A stretch of DNA of 64,000 nucleotides from Setomelanomma holmii (lineage: Eukaryota > Ascomycota > Dothideomycetes > Pleosporales > Phaeosphaeriaceae). Below, piece after piece: positions 10,749 through 21,162 of the stretch (position 1 is its first letter; every line of letters begins with the position of its first letter). The DNA lies in contig ML978279.1 in the NCBI GenBank assembly GCA_010015745.1, positions 24,481-88,480 of the forward strand. Direction: 5' to 3'. The notes beneath the pieces are model-generated. The model was given only the letters and a program-made list of their open reading frames with translations. It ran no database searches and was not told where the DNA came from. Made by a program: the position numbers and the translations under genes.

Positions 10749-13662
10749 ATGGCGCGACCTCTGGAAGATGTGTACTGCACGGTAAGTTTCCTGCATGTGA
10801 TACAGATACGCGAACTAACATGCATTACAGCTGCTCATGAGCGACTCTTATCTGCCAGGTAAGCATGTCATACGCATCCATCGCGTGAAGCACGAGTGCT
10901 TGAAAGCAACGAGCTCTAGAAATCGTGCTAACAGTATTAGGTGCTGCTGTACTAGCCCATTCCCTTCGCGATGCTGGCACCAAGAAGAAGCTCGCCGTCC
11001 TCATCACGCTGGACACGCTGTCCGCCGATACGATTACCCAGATGAAGACGCTGTACGACTACCTGATTCCGGTCGAGCGCATACGAAACCCGAGTCCTGC
11101 GAATCTCTTCATTATGGGCCGTCCCGATCTGTCCTTTGCCTTCACGAAAATCGCTCTATGGCGACAGACGCAGTTTCGCAAGATCGTATACCTTGATGCC
11201 GACGTTGTAGCGCTTCGAGCTTTGGACGAGCTATTTGATATCGAGGCACCTTTTGCTGCAGCACCAGATATCGGCTGGCCTGATGCCTTCAATAGTGGCG
11301 TCATGGTCATATCCCCGAACATGGGCGAGTACTGGGCCCTACAGACCATGGCAGCCAGTGGAGACAGCTTCGACGGAGCAGACCAGGGTCTACTCAATCA
11401 GTACTTCGAGCATCGACCATGGCAGCGGCTGAAATTTACATACAATTGCACACCGAACGCCGAATATCAGTGGGAACCTGCCTATCGTCATTACAAACGA
11501 GACATCAGCGCTGTGCACTTCATCGGCAAGAAGAAGCCCTGGTCTGGCGAACGGTCCAGCGGTCCTGGGGTGTACGGCGAGCTGCTGAGCCGCTGGTGGC
11601 AGGTGCATGATCGGCATTTGAGACAGGAAGCTTCAGGTAATGCTCAACAACACTCCGGAGGTGGAGCAGGACTCCCGTCTTCTGCCCCTGTACCCAACAT
11701 TATTATCGAGCCCGAAGCTCCTGTCAGCACTACTGCTGAAGCTCCCATGACTGAAGCTGGAGAAGGGGCAGAGAATATTGACCAAGGTGTGATAGAGCCA
11801 ACACCGACTACAGAGAAACGAAAATTCTCCGCGCCCGAGGTGGAGTGGGATGCGACAAAGTTTGAGCCACCTGCTCAATCAAAACCAGAGGCTGCCAACT
11901 TCCCCACGGCGCAGTATACCTTCAGCGACAGCCACCAGTTGTTCAAAGCACCGCAAGCTTATCCAGAACCACCGAGAGATATGTGGTACCAGGTGCCAGA
12001 GAGCAAGCCGAAACCTGCAGAACAACCTCGACCTATCTTCCCCTGGGAGCAACAGCCTGATAGGCCCAAAGCTACACGAGTATTCGCCGAGGACTTAGCT
12101 CCTGAGCCGACTCCAGCACCGGCAGTATCATCGCCAACACATCCATTCTCGACGGTCCATTACGACAACGATGGAGCCGGAGCTCGTGGCGCACCCGAGG
12201 GAGTCAAGAGCCCCGAAATTCTATCTTCACCAGCGTCCGCTGACAAACAGTGGCAGTCATTCCAACAAAACAATGCAAATGCGTGGGATAGTGTACCTGG
12301 GATAGAAAACTATGTGCGCGCCATCATGGACTCGCATGGTAGGCGGACCAAAACCCAGGTCTTGCAAGAGACTACTGGCACGGACGAGCTCAGCTCGCCG
12401 CTGCTCGAACGAAGGAATCGACGTGAGAGCTTGATTTTGACCGACTTTCCCTCAGCTGTTGAACGACCGAGCCTTCCCGTCACGCCAGCGCCTATCAAGC
12501 GCCCCTTATTCTGGGGCGAGGAACGAAATGAGACTGGCGAACTTCCAGTTGCAGAAGGCGTTCCCGATCAAACAGAATGGGTATGTCCACAGTGTGGGTT
12601 TTCTTCTCTCAATTCGTCAGATTTCCAGCGTCGTCACGAGTCCCTTGCCTCTGCTACTACTGCAGTCATCATCCCTCTTCCTGCCCCTTCTTCCGCACCA
12701 TTGCCCGACACGAGCCATCGCGAGCAAGAGCAGTCAACTGCGCTGGCAGGCGCAGGCTCCGCGAAGGACGAAAGACCTGTGGCACACTCCGATCCTTCTA
12801 CCGTGGATCAAGCAGAAACACTCGAGAAGCATAACACGCCCATCCCTCCCTCGAGAAGCGGCCTCAGCCCAAGTGGCGTCCCACTAGCTTCTCTGACCGA
12901 CCCGAGTCTATTTGCTCCTCCCTCGCCTGTCATCGACTCCAACGCACCCTTGCCTCCAGCGTCTGATTTGCAATGAGCAACCTGATGCCGCAATGCCATC
13001 ATCCATGTCAAACCACAGAGCTAATTCGAATACGTGTAAAGAACCCAGACGCAAAGCTCGAGCAGCTACGAAGGTCATCGCTTGCCGAGTTCGAACATCT
13101 AGTGAAAGACCCTCATCCGAACCCCCCACTACGAGCGCTACCAGAACATTCGATTCTCCATCCCGACACTGCAGGTCATCACTCCTTGACGAGAGGCTCT
13201 CCCAGGCCGGAGCAGATTAGTGCTTTCGATGGCGCAGGAGAGAAAATATCTCAGGATGCTTCAGCACAAGATGTCGCATCTACCAGTCAGCTGGACAGCA
13301 CAATCGCTACGATAGACTTCGCTCAAAGTTCGACCTCAGTCGACGATCAACCAGCTTCCGCAACCAAAACAGGTGCAGACGAAGGACTCTTTTTCTCATC
13401 GCAAGGCATGGTATCCGAGTCGACTGCTTCTAGCCAAGCGACCTCCAGCTCCGCGTCACAGCACTCATCTTCCACTCACCAGACTATTTCACAACAAAGC
13501 ACATCTTCCAGCGCACAGCAAATACAGTCTGGCAGGATGACCTTCACCCTCCCAGATTTTGGCAAAGACGACAAAACTGAAGTCAGCAAGACTGGAGAGG
13601 ATCCCCTTAGTCCGACGCAGACGCACGACGAAACTCTGAAGCAAGCCCAGAGACTTTTCTAG
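10749..13662 (+). CDS. Glycogenin (self-glucosylating initiator of glycogen synthesis)
   Basis: Four exons are inferred: 10749-10781, 10831-10858, 10941-12580 and 13042-13662. They give about 773 residues. The N-terminus joined across two introns reads MARPLEDVYCTLLMSDSYLP and continues into AAVLAHSLRDAG, the usual start of a GT8 glycogenin domain. The metal-binding DXD motif lies in YLDADVVALRALDELF (D106, D108). The family block GWPDAFNSGVMVI and the acceptor region YQWEPAYRHY (candidate self-glucosylated Tyr196 or Tyr202) are present, followed by AVHFIGKKKPW. The enzyme transfers glucose from UDP-glucose to its own tyrosine and extends a primer for glycogen synthase. The long C-terminus is disordered, with ERPSLPVTPAPIKRP and PVAEGVPDQTEW. 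The last intron (461 nt) was placed because EW then joins NPDAKLEQLRRSSLAEF, matching the expected EW-(D/N)P-x-(A)-(K/R)LEEL order of fungal glycogenins as I remember it. Confidence 0.9.
12581..13041 (+). other. Unusually long 461-nt intron in the glycogenin gene, open for most of its length
   Basis: The donor is a consensus GTATGT directly after the codons for EW. The acceptor ends GTAAAG and is preceded 18 nt upstream by a CTAAT branch-like motif. Removing it is phase 0 and restores EW-NPDAKLEQL. Most introns in this window are 46-80 nt. Intron translation in the upstream frame stays open for 131 codons and then stops, so retention would give a shorter isoform ending in a Ser/Pro-rich tail. 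Confidence 0.6.
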
Positions 13663-14262
13663 TATTTTTTGTATAGCGGCGTCAGTCGAGGCGTTTGACG
13701 AGCCACGTTTGGTTGTTTCTCATTCTGAACATCGCGATGATCCGGGTGGTTTTGCTCAATTGGCGAGTGTCTTGCTTTCGTTGTCTTGTACGAATAACTT
13801 CTTTGCCTACTGTAGCCGCATCGCTTGCATTTCACCTGCTGCATTTGCATCAGTTTTGCATGTTCTGGACCGTCGATCCCACGTTATGTATGGTTCATCC
13901 AGTTGATCAGATTCGCTTGTGGCACTTCCCTTTGACCACAAATTGTTACCAATAAAACCATTCTTATCCGCGGTTTATAAATACTGCTACGAGTGTGACT
14001 ATGAGCGATATTGGTCGTTCAACAAATCACCGCTTGGTAATTACTGGTGTTGAACAGGTTAGGGACCGCATGGATTCATGAACAAACATTATAGTGCACG
14101 ACCGTCAAGTCGAATACGGTGGATGGATGAAAATTCGATGATAATCTGGAGACTTAAAAATCCGAGGGTGGATCGACCGAGGTCGAGCTTGAACTAGCGC
14201 TGTCACTTCGCGCTGACGGTTGACGTTCGCGTCTCGCTCCTTCCATAATTAGCAACTCACAA
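13663..14262. other. Intergenic between glycogenin and dipeptidase genes
   Basis: The stretch contains the glycogenin 3' flank and the Dug1 promoter. AT-rich runs near 13950-14100 are visible, but no gene or repeat. Confidence 0.4.
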
Positions 14263-15987
14263 ATGCCCCGCTATTTGCCCCTCCAAGTCCTGCGCTCCGC
14301 AAGGTCCCTCGTGCCCGCACGTTCACTACCTTCCCGATTCACACCGGCTTATGCACCGCGAATAAGCGCTTTTTGCATTGGCCGAAGCTACACTTCGTCT
14401 ATACTCGCACAAGCCTTAGCCGCAACACCACGGTTCTTGGACGAATACACACCAGAGCGCCTTCCCAACGCCGCTTGGCCTTACCTCTACAAACAACCTG
14501 ACAAGATGGCGCACCTCGACTCGTACTTCAAGGAGGTCGATGGCTTACAAGACAAGTTCATCGAGAGGCTACGAGAGGCAGTCGCAATCCCAAGTATCAG
14601 CTCGGAGGACCAGAGGAGGCCAGATGTTGTCAAGGTTTGCGCGTTCGGAATCGCAAGCATAGTTCAGGCTGACCAAATAACATAGATGGGTCACTGGCTC
14701 GCGGACCAGATCAAAGCGCTTGGTGGTACCGTTGAGCTTCGCGAACTTGGAAAGCAGCCTGGCCGCGAGCACCTCGACCTTCCACCGTGTCTCCTCGGAC
14801 GACTCGGAGACGACCCAAAGAAGGCAAACGTCCTCCTCTACGGCCACTACGACGTACAGCCTGCGCAGAAGTCGGATGGATGGGCGACAGATCCCTTCAC
14901 GTTGACCATCGACGACAAAGGCCGCATGTATGGACGAGGAAGCACAGACGACAAGGGGCCAGTGCTCGGGTGGGTCAATGCAATCGAGGCGCATCAGAAG
15001 GCTGGCCTTGAAGTACCGGTCAACCTGCTTATGTGCTTTGAGGGCATGGAGGAGAACGGATCAGAGGGACTGGACGACACCATCCGCGCCGAGGCGAAGA
15101 AGTTCTTCAAGGATGCCGATGTGGTCTGCATTTCGGACAACTACTGGTTGGGCACAGAGAAGCCATGCTTGACATATGGTGTCAGAGGATGCAACTACTA
15201 CTCTGTCGAGATCTCGGGACCCGGTCAGGATCTACACTCAGGTGTCTATGGAGGCATGACCCACGAGCCCATGACTGATCTGGTCCGCGTCATGAACTCA
15301 TTTGTCGACCCTGATGGCAAGATTCTCATCAAGGGTATCGATGACCTCGTGGCTCCTCTGACTGACGAAGAGGTCGCACTGTACCCACCAATTGCCTTCA
15401 CAATGGACGATCTCAAGGAGTCACTGGGTGGTGAAGTCTCCATCCACAGCAGCAAGGAGGATGCGCTCAAGTCTAAGATGCGCTACCCTTCGCTCTCACT
15501 GCACGGTATTGAAGGCGCATTCTACTCAGAAGGCGCGAAGACCGTCATTCCTGCGAGAGTGGTTGGCAAGTTCTCTATCCGCACAGTTCCCAACATGGAG
15601 ATCGACGAGGTGACCAAGCTCGTGGAGAAGCATGTCAACGAGGAGTTCGCCAAGCTCAAGTCGAAGAACAAGATGAAGTTCAATGTGGTACACTGCGGCA
15701 AGTGGTGGGTTGAAGACCCCAACCATCCCAACTACACCGCAGCTGCAAAGGCCGTTGAGAGAGTGTATGGTGTTAAGCCAGACATGACCAGGGAAGGTGG
15801 CAGTATTCCTGTCACGCTGACCTTCCAAGAAGAGCTTGGCAAGAATGTCCTGTTACTGCCAATGGGTAGCTCAACTGACGCCGCGCATTCAATCAACGAA
15901 AAGCTGGACAAGAGGAACTACATTGAGGGTACTAAGTTGTTAGGCGCGTACTTGCATTACGTTGCTGGTGAGTTGAAGCACAATTAG
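14263..15987 (+). CDS. dug1: Cys-Gly/nonspecific dipeptidase of the CNDP/Dug1 family (M20 metallopeptidase)
   Basis: Two exons, 14263-14634 and 14686-15987, join across a 51-nt intron (RRPDVVK-MGHWLADQIK). The full product has 557 residues. M20 metal ligands and catalytic residues are visible: YGHYDVQP (H178), GRGSTDDKGP (D212), EGMEENGSEGL (Glu pair), CISDNYW (Asp) and SSTDAAHSINEK (C-terminal His). Family members are Zn/Mn-dependent cytosolic dipeptidases; yeast Dug1 hydrolyses Cys-Gly in glutathione degradation. The canonical cytosolic start is the ATG at 14506 (MAHLDSYFKEVDG). The upstream in-frame ATG adds 81 residues rich in Arg, Ser and Ala (MPRYLPLQVLRSARSLVPA) that look like a mitochondrial presequence, so alternative starts could give two locations. 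Confidence 0.95.
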
Positions 15988-16235
15988 GCAGCGGAAGAAT
16001 TCGTAAAGTATTCAGCGCAATCTCATAGCGTGCAGCCCGTCGCTCACCTCAAGACTTGATCGTAATATTCGTTCGATATGTTTGTGTTGAAAGAGTGATG
16101 TTCCTATAGCAGTTGTGGTCTTTCACCCACGTGCCGGAACGGAAAAACTTAAAAAGTTCATGGCTCGACCTCCAACAAGGCCCAGCACCATCACCGCCCA
16201 ATCCCATTGCGTCTCATCACAGCGCGCCGCAAAAC

Positions 16236-16895
16236 ATGTCGACATGTAAAACCCTTCTGCGAATATGTCCCAAGCAACGACAACCGTCCCCCCTCCCCAT
16301 TACGCAATGCCGCAATGAATCCACGACCCGACGACACAAGAAACTCCTCGCGCTCCCCGAAGCACCCTCATACACACTCGACCGCTCCTCGCCCACACTC
16401 ATCTTCAATCCGCCATCGAGCGCGCCAAATGTATATCATACACCGCTAAAGTTCCTGCCCAAGGAGGACAAGAGGCGGCAGCTCTATTCCAACGCCCTCC
16501 AACACTCCACCACCAGCGCACTCCGGCACAAAGCCTCCCCCATCACCGCACCGGGTACACCACTGCACACATCTTCACATCTCCCGCCTCGCCCTTCCTC
16601 CTCACTACCAACACCCGTCCGTGCACCCTACGAGAAAAAGTACAACCTCACCGACAAAGAGATTGCAGAGATCCGGACGCTCAGGACGCAAGACCCGTAT
16701 ACGTGGACGCGCGCGAAGTTGGCTGAGAAGTTTGGATGTAGTCAGTTCTTTGTGGGGATGGTGGTTAAGGCGAAGGACAGGGCGAGGGAGTTGGAGAAGA
16801 GTCATGAGGAGGCGAGGAGGAAGTGGGGAGCGAGGAGAAGGGAGGCGAGGGAGGATAGGGAGCGGAGGAAGGCGTTGTGGGGGAGGGATGCGTAG
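16236..16895 (+). CDS. mrpl20: Mitochondrial large ribosomal subunit protein mL58 (MRPL20)
   Basis: The product has 219 residues when translation starts at MSTCKTLLRIC. The first 35 residues are basic and hydroxylated and end near ESTTRRHKK, as expected for an imported mitoribosomal protein. The block LALPEAPSYTLDRSSPTLIF followed by PNVYHTPLKFLPKEDKRR is typical of the mL58 family. The C-terminal part has EKKYNLTDKEIAEIRTLR, a helix-turn-helix-like segment (WTRAKLAEKFGCSQFFVGMV) and a long Arg/Glu-rich helix, also typical. The same frame extends 41 codons upstream, but that part lacks presequence character and is more likely leader. The protein is part of the fungal mitoribosome large subunit. 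Confidence 0.9.
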   Translation: MSTCKTLLRICPKQRQPSPLPITQCRNESTTRRHKKLLALPEAPSYTLDRSSPTLIFNPPSSAPNVYHTPLKFLPKEDKRRQLYSNALQHSTTSALRHKASPITAPGTPLHTSSHLPPRPSSSLPTPVRAPYEKKYNLTDKEIAEIRTLRTQDPYTWTRAKLAEKFGCSQFFVGMVVKAKDRARELEKSHEEARRKWGARRREAREDRERRKALWGRDA

Positions 16896-17147
16896 ATGCG
16901 AGGCATATTGTGAAGAGTCGGATGATTTGTTGCGATTGTGTATAAGAATGACTGGTCGAGGACTGTATGAGTATGATATTAGACGGTGAAGACGGTGAAG
17001 ACTTGGGTGATGGAACATGAAATGCATATACTGGAGCATATACAATGTATGGGATGTTGCTGTAGCGTTTCCTCGTGCGAGCTCCGAGCAGAGCTATATC
17101 GCCTGTTGGAACGCCTTTCTCATTCATGGTGCTATGGCAGGCTCTGG

Positions 17148-18140
17148 TCAATTGCCTGCCCCCTCAATCTCTACACCATTTTCGCCAGCCCTGAACACGA
17201 ACCCATCACCATCTCTAATGCTCATGCCAACCTTCCAGCACTCGAATCGCCCCCTCTGTACTACTTCCCACCGTTGCGCTCGCTCCGCCTCGGCCTCCTC
17301 GATACTGATTGCTGGCGCGAACTTGATGACCTCCACTCTGCGGACCGCTAGTCTCGTGACCGCCATACCTTGGGGCCATGCTGTTGGTATCGCAGGTCGG
17401 AACGAAGATGGTGTTGTGGAATGTAATGTCAAGATTGTTGCGCAGGACAGAAGTGTGCTTAATCGCTGAATTGCAGTCGTGAGGTTTGTTGATGCCGTTC
17501 CCATTGCCGTCGTTGTTGTGGCTGTTGAATCCGAAGAAGTGGATTTCCTGATTGACCAAGTGAATGCATCAATATCTTTCAGCACGAGAGAGTGAATACG
17601 GCGATGCATGCTCTTGTGCCTCGTCCCATCGAACAAAATATCAGGTAAAGATCGCAGAGTCGCCAGCAACGATGGCCACGACTGTGGGCGTAAGATGTGA
17701 ACATGTGTCAGACTTCTCGCTACGATAGACCTAATATTGATCTTCGTTGCTTCGTCGATGTCTTTACCAGTCTTGGAGATGATGAGGTTGAGCATTACTT
17801 GGGCGAGACGCGGGACGCTGAGGTGGTGCAGAGGGTCGAAAACGACGATGGCAGCATCGTGACCGCCTAGTGGTACAGAGAATGGTAGAGACCTTGGCAG
17901 GACAGTGTATGCGATTATCAGGTATACGAGCGAGGTTTTGCCAGCCCCAGAAGGATGATGTGCTGAAGGTGGCGAGACGAGTTCTAAGACTGGCGGTGTT
18001 GGACTGGAAATGAGCTTGTCGACACATTGAATGTTGAAGTAAGAATTTGAAGGAGGGGCTTCGTCTGGGTCACTGAGAAATTAGCAGTTAGTGACTTTCA
18101 ATGTGAGCATGACTTGCGCAAGCTACCATGTACTCAGCAT
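17148..18140 (-). CDS. XRCC2-like RecA/Rad51-fold ATPase
   Basis: The main exon is 18072-17148, and a 14-nt first exon is proposed at 18140-18127 (MLSTC) with a 54-nt intron (18073-18126). The product has about 312 residues. A Walker A motif is clear in HHPSGAGKTSLVYL. A hydrophobic strand ending in Asp follows in HDAAIVVFDPLHHLSVPRL, in the position expected for the RecA fold. The block HVHILRPQSWPSLLATLRSL and SLVLKDIDAFTWSIR match the XRCC2-type Rad51 paralogs, where the second contains the core strand ending in Asp. Such proteins act in homologous recombination and crosslink repair in the nucleus. The first exon is the weakest part because its donor is non-consensus (GTAGCT). The C-terminus is less conserved. 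It is divergent from the Som1 gene. Confidence 0.75.
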
Positions 18141-18397
18141 GTACAAAGGGACAGTATAACCTTACATTTCTCTTTCCGAAAGACTAACGTCACGAAGACT
18201 CGTGAATATCTACCAAATATCAGCTCGAATCCACCTTGTTGGAAAAATTGTCACAAACCGAACTCAAACCCTCAACCTCAACTTCCGCCAACAACCTCTC
18301 ACCCAACTTCTTCGCTCCCTCCAAACTCATCCTGCCTTTTGCGCTCAACACCAGCTTCCATCCGACTGCTCCCCTTCAATACAAGCCTTTCGCAGCA
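18141..18397. promoter_or_regulatory. Divergent promoter between XRCC2-like and Som1 genes
   Basis: Only 257 bp separate the two proposed start codons on opposite strands, so both promoters must lie here or overlap the leaders. No specific operator was identified. Confidence 0.5.
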
Positions 18398-18765
18398 ATG
18401 CCTCCACCAATCCCTACACACCACCTCTCCGACCTCGAAACACAAATCAATATCCTCCCAAACGGGAAACCGCGGAAACCGCCCGTAAACTTGCTCGATT
18501 GTCCGTTGAAGGAGCTTGTACAGTTCAAGTGCAATATGTCTGTGCCGCAGAGGAAGGGTCAGATGCCAACGATTATTTGCGAGCCTGTCGTGAGGTTGTT
18601 GAGGCAGTAAGTGGCGTTGTCTGCTTGTGGTGGTGGTCGTGAGGGTTGCGGGTCTTGGCGTAGGCTAACGATCACGGTAGGTGCGAAGGAGGATTGAGTG
18701 TCGAAACTACGGCTTGGGAGGGATGGAAGGCGAGACGAAAGAGCACAGAGAGGAGCGAGGGGTGA
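18398..18765 (+). CDS. som1: Som1-like subunit of the mitochondrial inner membrane protease
   Basis: Two exons, 18398-18606 and 18681-18765, flank a 74-nt intron (GTAAGT...GGTAG). The product has 97 residues. The family signature is visible across the junction: KPPVNLLDCPLKELVQFKC, then IICEPVVRLLRQCEGGLSVE and TTAWEGW. Cysteines in the DCPLKE, FKC, ICEP and QCEGG motifs match the conserved Cys pattern of Som1. Som1 is an intermembrane-space protein that associates with the Imp1/Imp2 protease that removes sorting signals in mitochondria. The splice restores this signature exactly, which strongly supports the model. Confidence 0.9.
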
Positions 18766-19223
18766 CAGAGGGTTCTTTGCACACCCACCCACGTGATGGG
18801 CTGCTAATGCGGCAATTACATTGCCGCATTGACTCAAAAGCTGGACTCAAAACTCAAGAAGCTACCGTAGAGTGTCGGATCAGTTGCGAACTCCTGGAGA
18901 AGACTAAAATGGTGTACTGAAGGAGATGTCTGGGAGCCTCTCTTCTGGCCACAATGTCTAGATGGCTGGCTGGACATTATATCACGTTCGAGAGAGAATT
19001 TGGTATGCGATAGTGATATTGCTTCATTGCAATTTTTGCTCTGGTCCAGAGGACAGCTATAATACAAATCTCAAAGCCAGTAATCGGCGCCTTCAAATGC
19101 TCAGTGGTGCCCTGTGCCGGCGCAAATGCAAACACCCCAACGCATCGCTACCAAAATGCTGTGCAAGACTGAATCAAAATACAATCCTTGAAGAACCTCA
19201 AGGATCTGAAGGATAGAGAAACT
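18766..19223. other. Intergenic 3' flanks (convergent genes)
   Basis: The stretch lies between the Som1 stop codon and the TAF8 stop codon. It contains only 3' untranslated sequence as far as can be seen. Confidence 0.4.
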
Positions 19224-20340
19224 CTAGGCTCCTCTCGCAGCTTTTCGCCAATATTGCTGCTCATAGTTCACGTGAACGCCCTCTTCGAGGTTCACCTTCC
19301 GATCTACAGACACTTTTGTTATTCGTGCCCGCGAGTCGAGCACTGCATCCCAATCTGCCTCTTCTTCGGCTTCGCGAGCCAGCCACTGCTCCTCGTCCCT
19401 GTCGTTCTGCTTTTCGTCTGCCAAAAGCTCTGTCATGGCGTCTTGCCAGAGCCTGTCACTCTCTTTCATCCTTCGACTTCGTCTTCGCTTTCCGACATTT
19501 TGCTTTTGAATGCCTGCCTTTTGTGCTGCCATCAATTTTCTCAGACTCTGCTCGGCCAGTATGCCTTCCTCGGTGGCCTTCTCTCGGATTTTACGAGGAT
19601 CATTCTCGCGCTTTGTAAACACCGGCGTCGCTGTGTAGGTATGTTTTGATGGGAATGGTGGGAAATGTGCTGGTATGTAGGAGCGTGTCTCCTTGTCCGC
19701 CTTTCCGGATAATTCTGGACCTAGAAGGGTTTCGGTATCTGGCGGCGGTGCTTCTGGAGGTGCCGGAGGCTCGAAATATGGTTGTAGTAATGTTTTTGGG
19801 ACATCGCCTGTATCCAAGTGTTGTTCGAGAGGCTCTGAGCCTTTGAGACCGGACGAGGCAAGCGCATATACCCAGTCGTGAGGAACGGTGTCGGTGCGGC
19901 GCGCACTGCTCATAGACTTGCGCACCTGTGCTAGAAAGTTGCTCATATCTGCGCGCGGTCAGCTCACGTGCTCATTGCCATTTGTGAATTTGCGCCTGCT
20001 GCTACGCAAGTGATGGCATACACGAATCGACCAGCCCCCGAAACTCCTCCAATACGTCCGGTACCGCGCTCGCGAAGCCTATAGCCTTGCATTGTATTGC
20101 TATCGCGCGCCGTAATTGTTGATCAAAGAACTCCTTGCTCTCTCCAAAATCGCCGATCTCTGCGCTGATGGGATCGATAATGTGTTGGATTGGTTGAGTG
20201 TTGTGAAGTTGATGTGAGACTTTGCGCTTCTTCGGGTGTCGCTCTCCGTATGTCGGGACGCTGTCCGCAGCGTGTGCCCTCTTCATGCCTCCGACTGCGC
20301 CCAGATTGCTGGCGTTAGGTGAGTAGATGATGCCTGGCAT
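19224..20340 (-). CDS. taf8: TFIID subunit TAF8
   Basis: Two exons, 20340-20022 and 19948-19224, surround a 73-nt intron (19949-20021). The split codon gives VDSYMSNFL. The product has about 347 residues. The N-terminal histone-fold (Bromo_TP type) includes FFDQQLRRAIAIQCKAIGF, then SAVPDVLEEFRGLVDSYMSN and FLAQVRKSMSSARRT. The TAF8 C-terminal domain is recognisable from DVPKTLLQPYFEPPAPPE and YIPAHFPPFPSKHTYTATPV, followed by FTKRENDPRKIREKATEEG. TAF8 pairs with TAF10 and links the TFIID lobes with TAF2 in the nucleus. The start is uncertain: ATGs at 20340 and 20286 are plausible, and a further in-frame ATG lies at 20529. Confidence 0.88.
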
Positions 20341-20728
20341 ATGCTGCGTGTGGTCGCGAGATGGTGAGGTTGTCGTTGTAGTTGTGCACGCGAGTATGAG
20401 GTTGGGTGTCGGAGGTTGCGGAATCGTGGTGAGGGGGAGAACCGCAGCGACTGCGAAATCATGGCCTCGCGATCGGGCCAGGCGGATAAGCGTGGGCGGC
20501 TCGGCTTTGGCGGTACCGGTTGCTTTCACTTTGTATAGCAGTTGTCTTTGAGTTCGAAGCTCGCCAGGCGCGCGAAGGCGCTCGGGCCATTCTCGCTGAC
20601 ATAATGGGAAAGAGCCGATGTCAGGTCATCGAACGTCAACTTCAGTCCACCCGCCGACCACCTTCACCAGCTTCCGCAGCCCGCATACGACCCCACAAAC
20701 TCTCCGCTCCCCCATCGCCGATCTCACA
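20341..20728. promoter_or_regulatory. Divergent promoter between TAF8 and COX7a genes
   Basis: The 388 bp between opposed start codons must carry both promoters. If TAF8 starts at its upstream ATG (20529) the gap shrinks to about 200 bp. No defined binding site was recognised. Confidence 0.45.
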
Positions 20729-21162
20729 ATGGCCGTCAAACCGATTACTGGCGTATGTGCAGCCATTGAGCGCCTCGAGCAATGGCACGAGGAGGCTAAC
20801 GATTGGGATACAGATGCTCCGACGACAGGTCGTGCTTGACCTTTCCGTTGCTATGGGTGTGTTCACATCTCTGCGCAAGCATCCGAAAGTTTCCGAGCAT
20901 TTTGGGAGCTTTCTGGGCCAATGCGCCTCCAGTGTTGAGTTATGCTAACGTGAGTTGCAGGTCTTGGTGTAACTGCCGGATACGCTTGGTGGTACGGTAC
21001 GTGAACGACGAGACTTCCAAGCAAATGCGCTCGCATTGTTTCAGTCATTCCCTAGCAGCTCGCTCATAGTTCGAAGGTTACCACGTCCCCGCGGTTCGTC
21101 ACCGTGATGCATTCTACCAGAAGCTCGAGGACGATCGTGCTGCAGCTCTCGGCCAGAAATAG
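20729..21162 (+). CDS. Cytochrome c oxidase subunit VIIa-like protein
   Basis: This small gene has four exons: 20729-20752, 20814-20856, 20961-20996 and 21077-21162. The product has 62 residues, the usual size for the fungal COX7a/Cox9 family. Spliced, it reads MAVKPITGMLRRQVVLDLSV, then GLGVTAGYAWWYGYHVPAV and RHRDAFYQKLEDDRA. The pattern of a short matrix segment with MLRR, one membrane helix containing WWYGYH, and a charged intermembrane tail is characteristic. The protein is a peripheral single-helix subunit of respiratory complex IV. The last acceptor is AAG (21074-21076), which gives the family-typical YGYHVP. The more canonical TAG seven bases earlier would break the frame. Confidence 0.88.

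Noticed and set aside
12459..12887. Alternative plus-strand frame across the glycogenin 3' part
   Set aside because: It lies in a shifted frame of the glycogenin exon and intron and has no motif. The 40-nt splice that would enter it loses the conserved C-terminal block.
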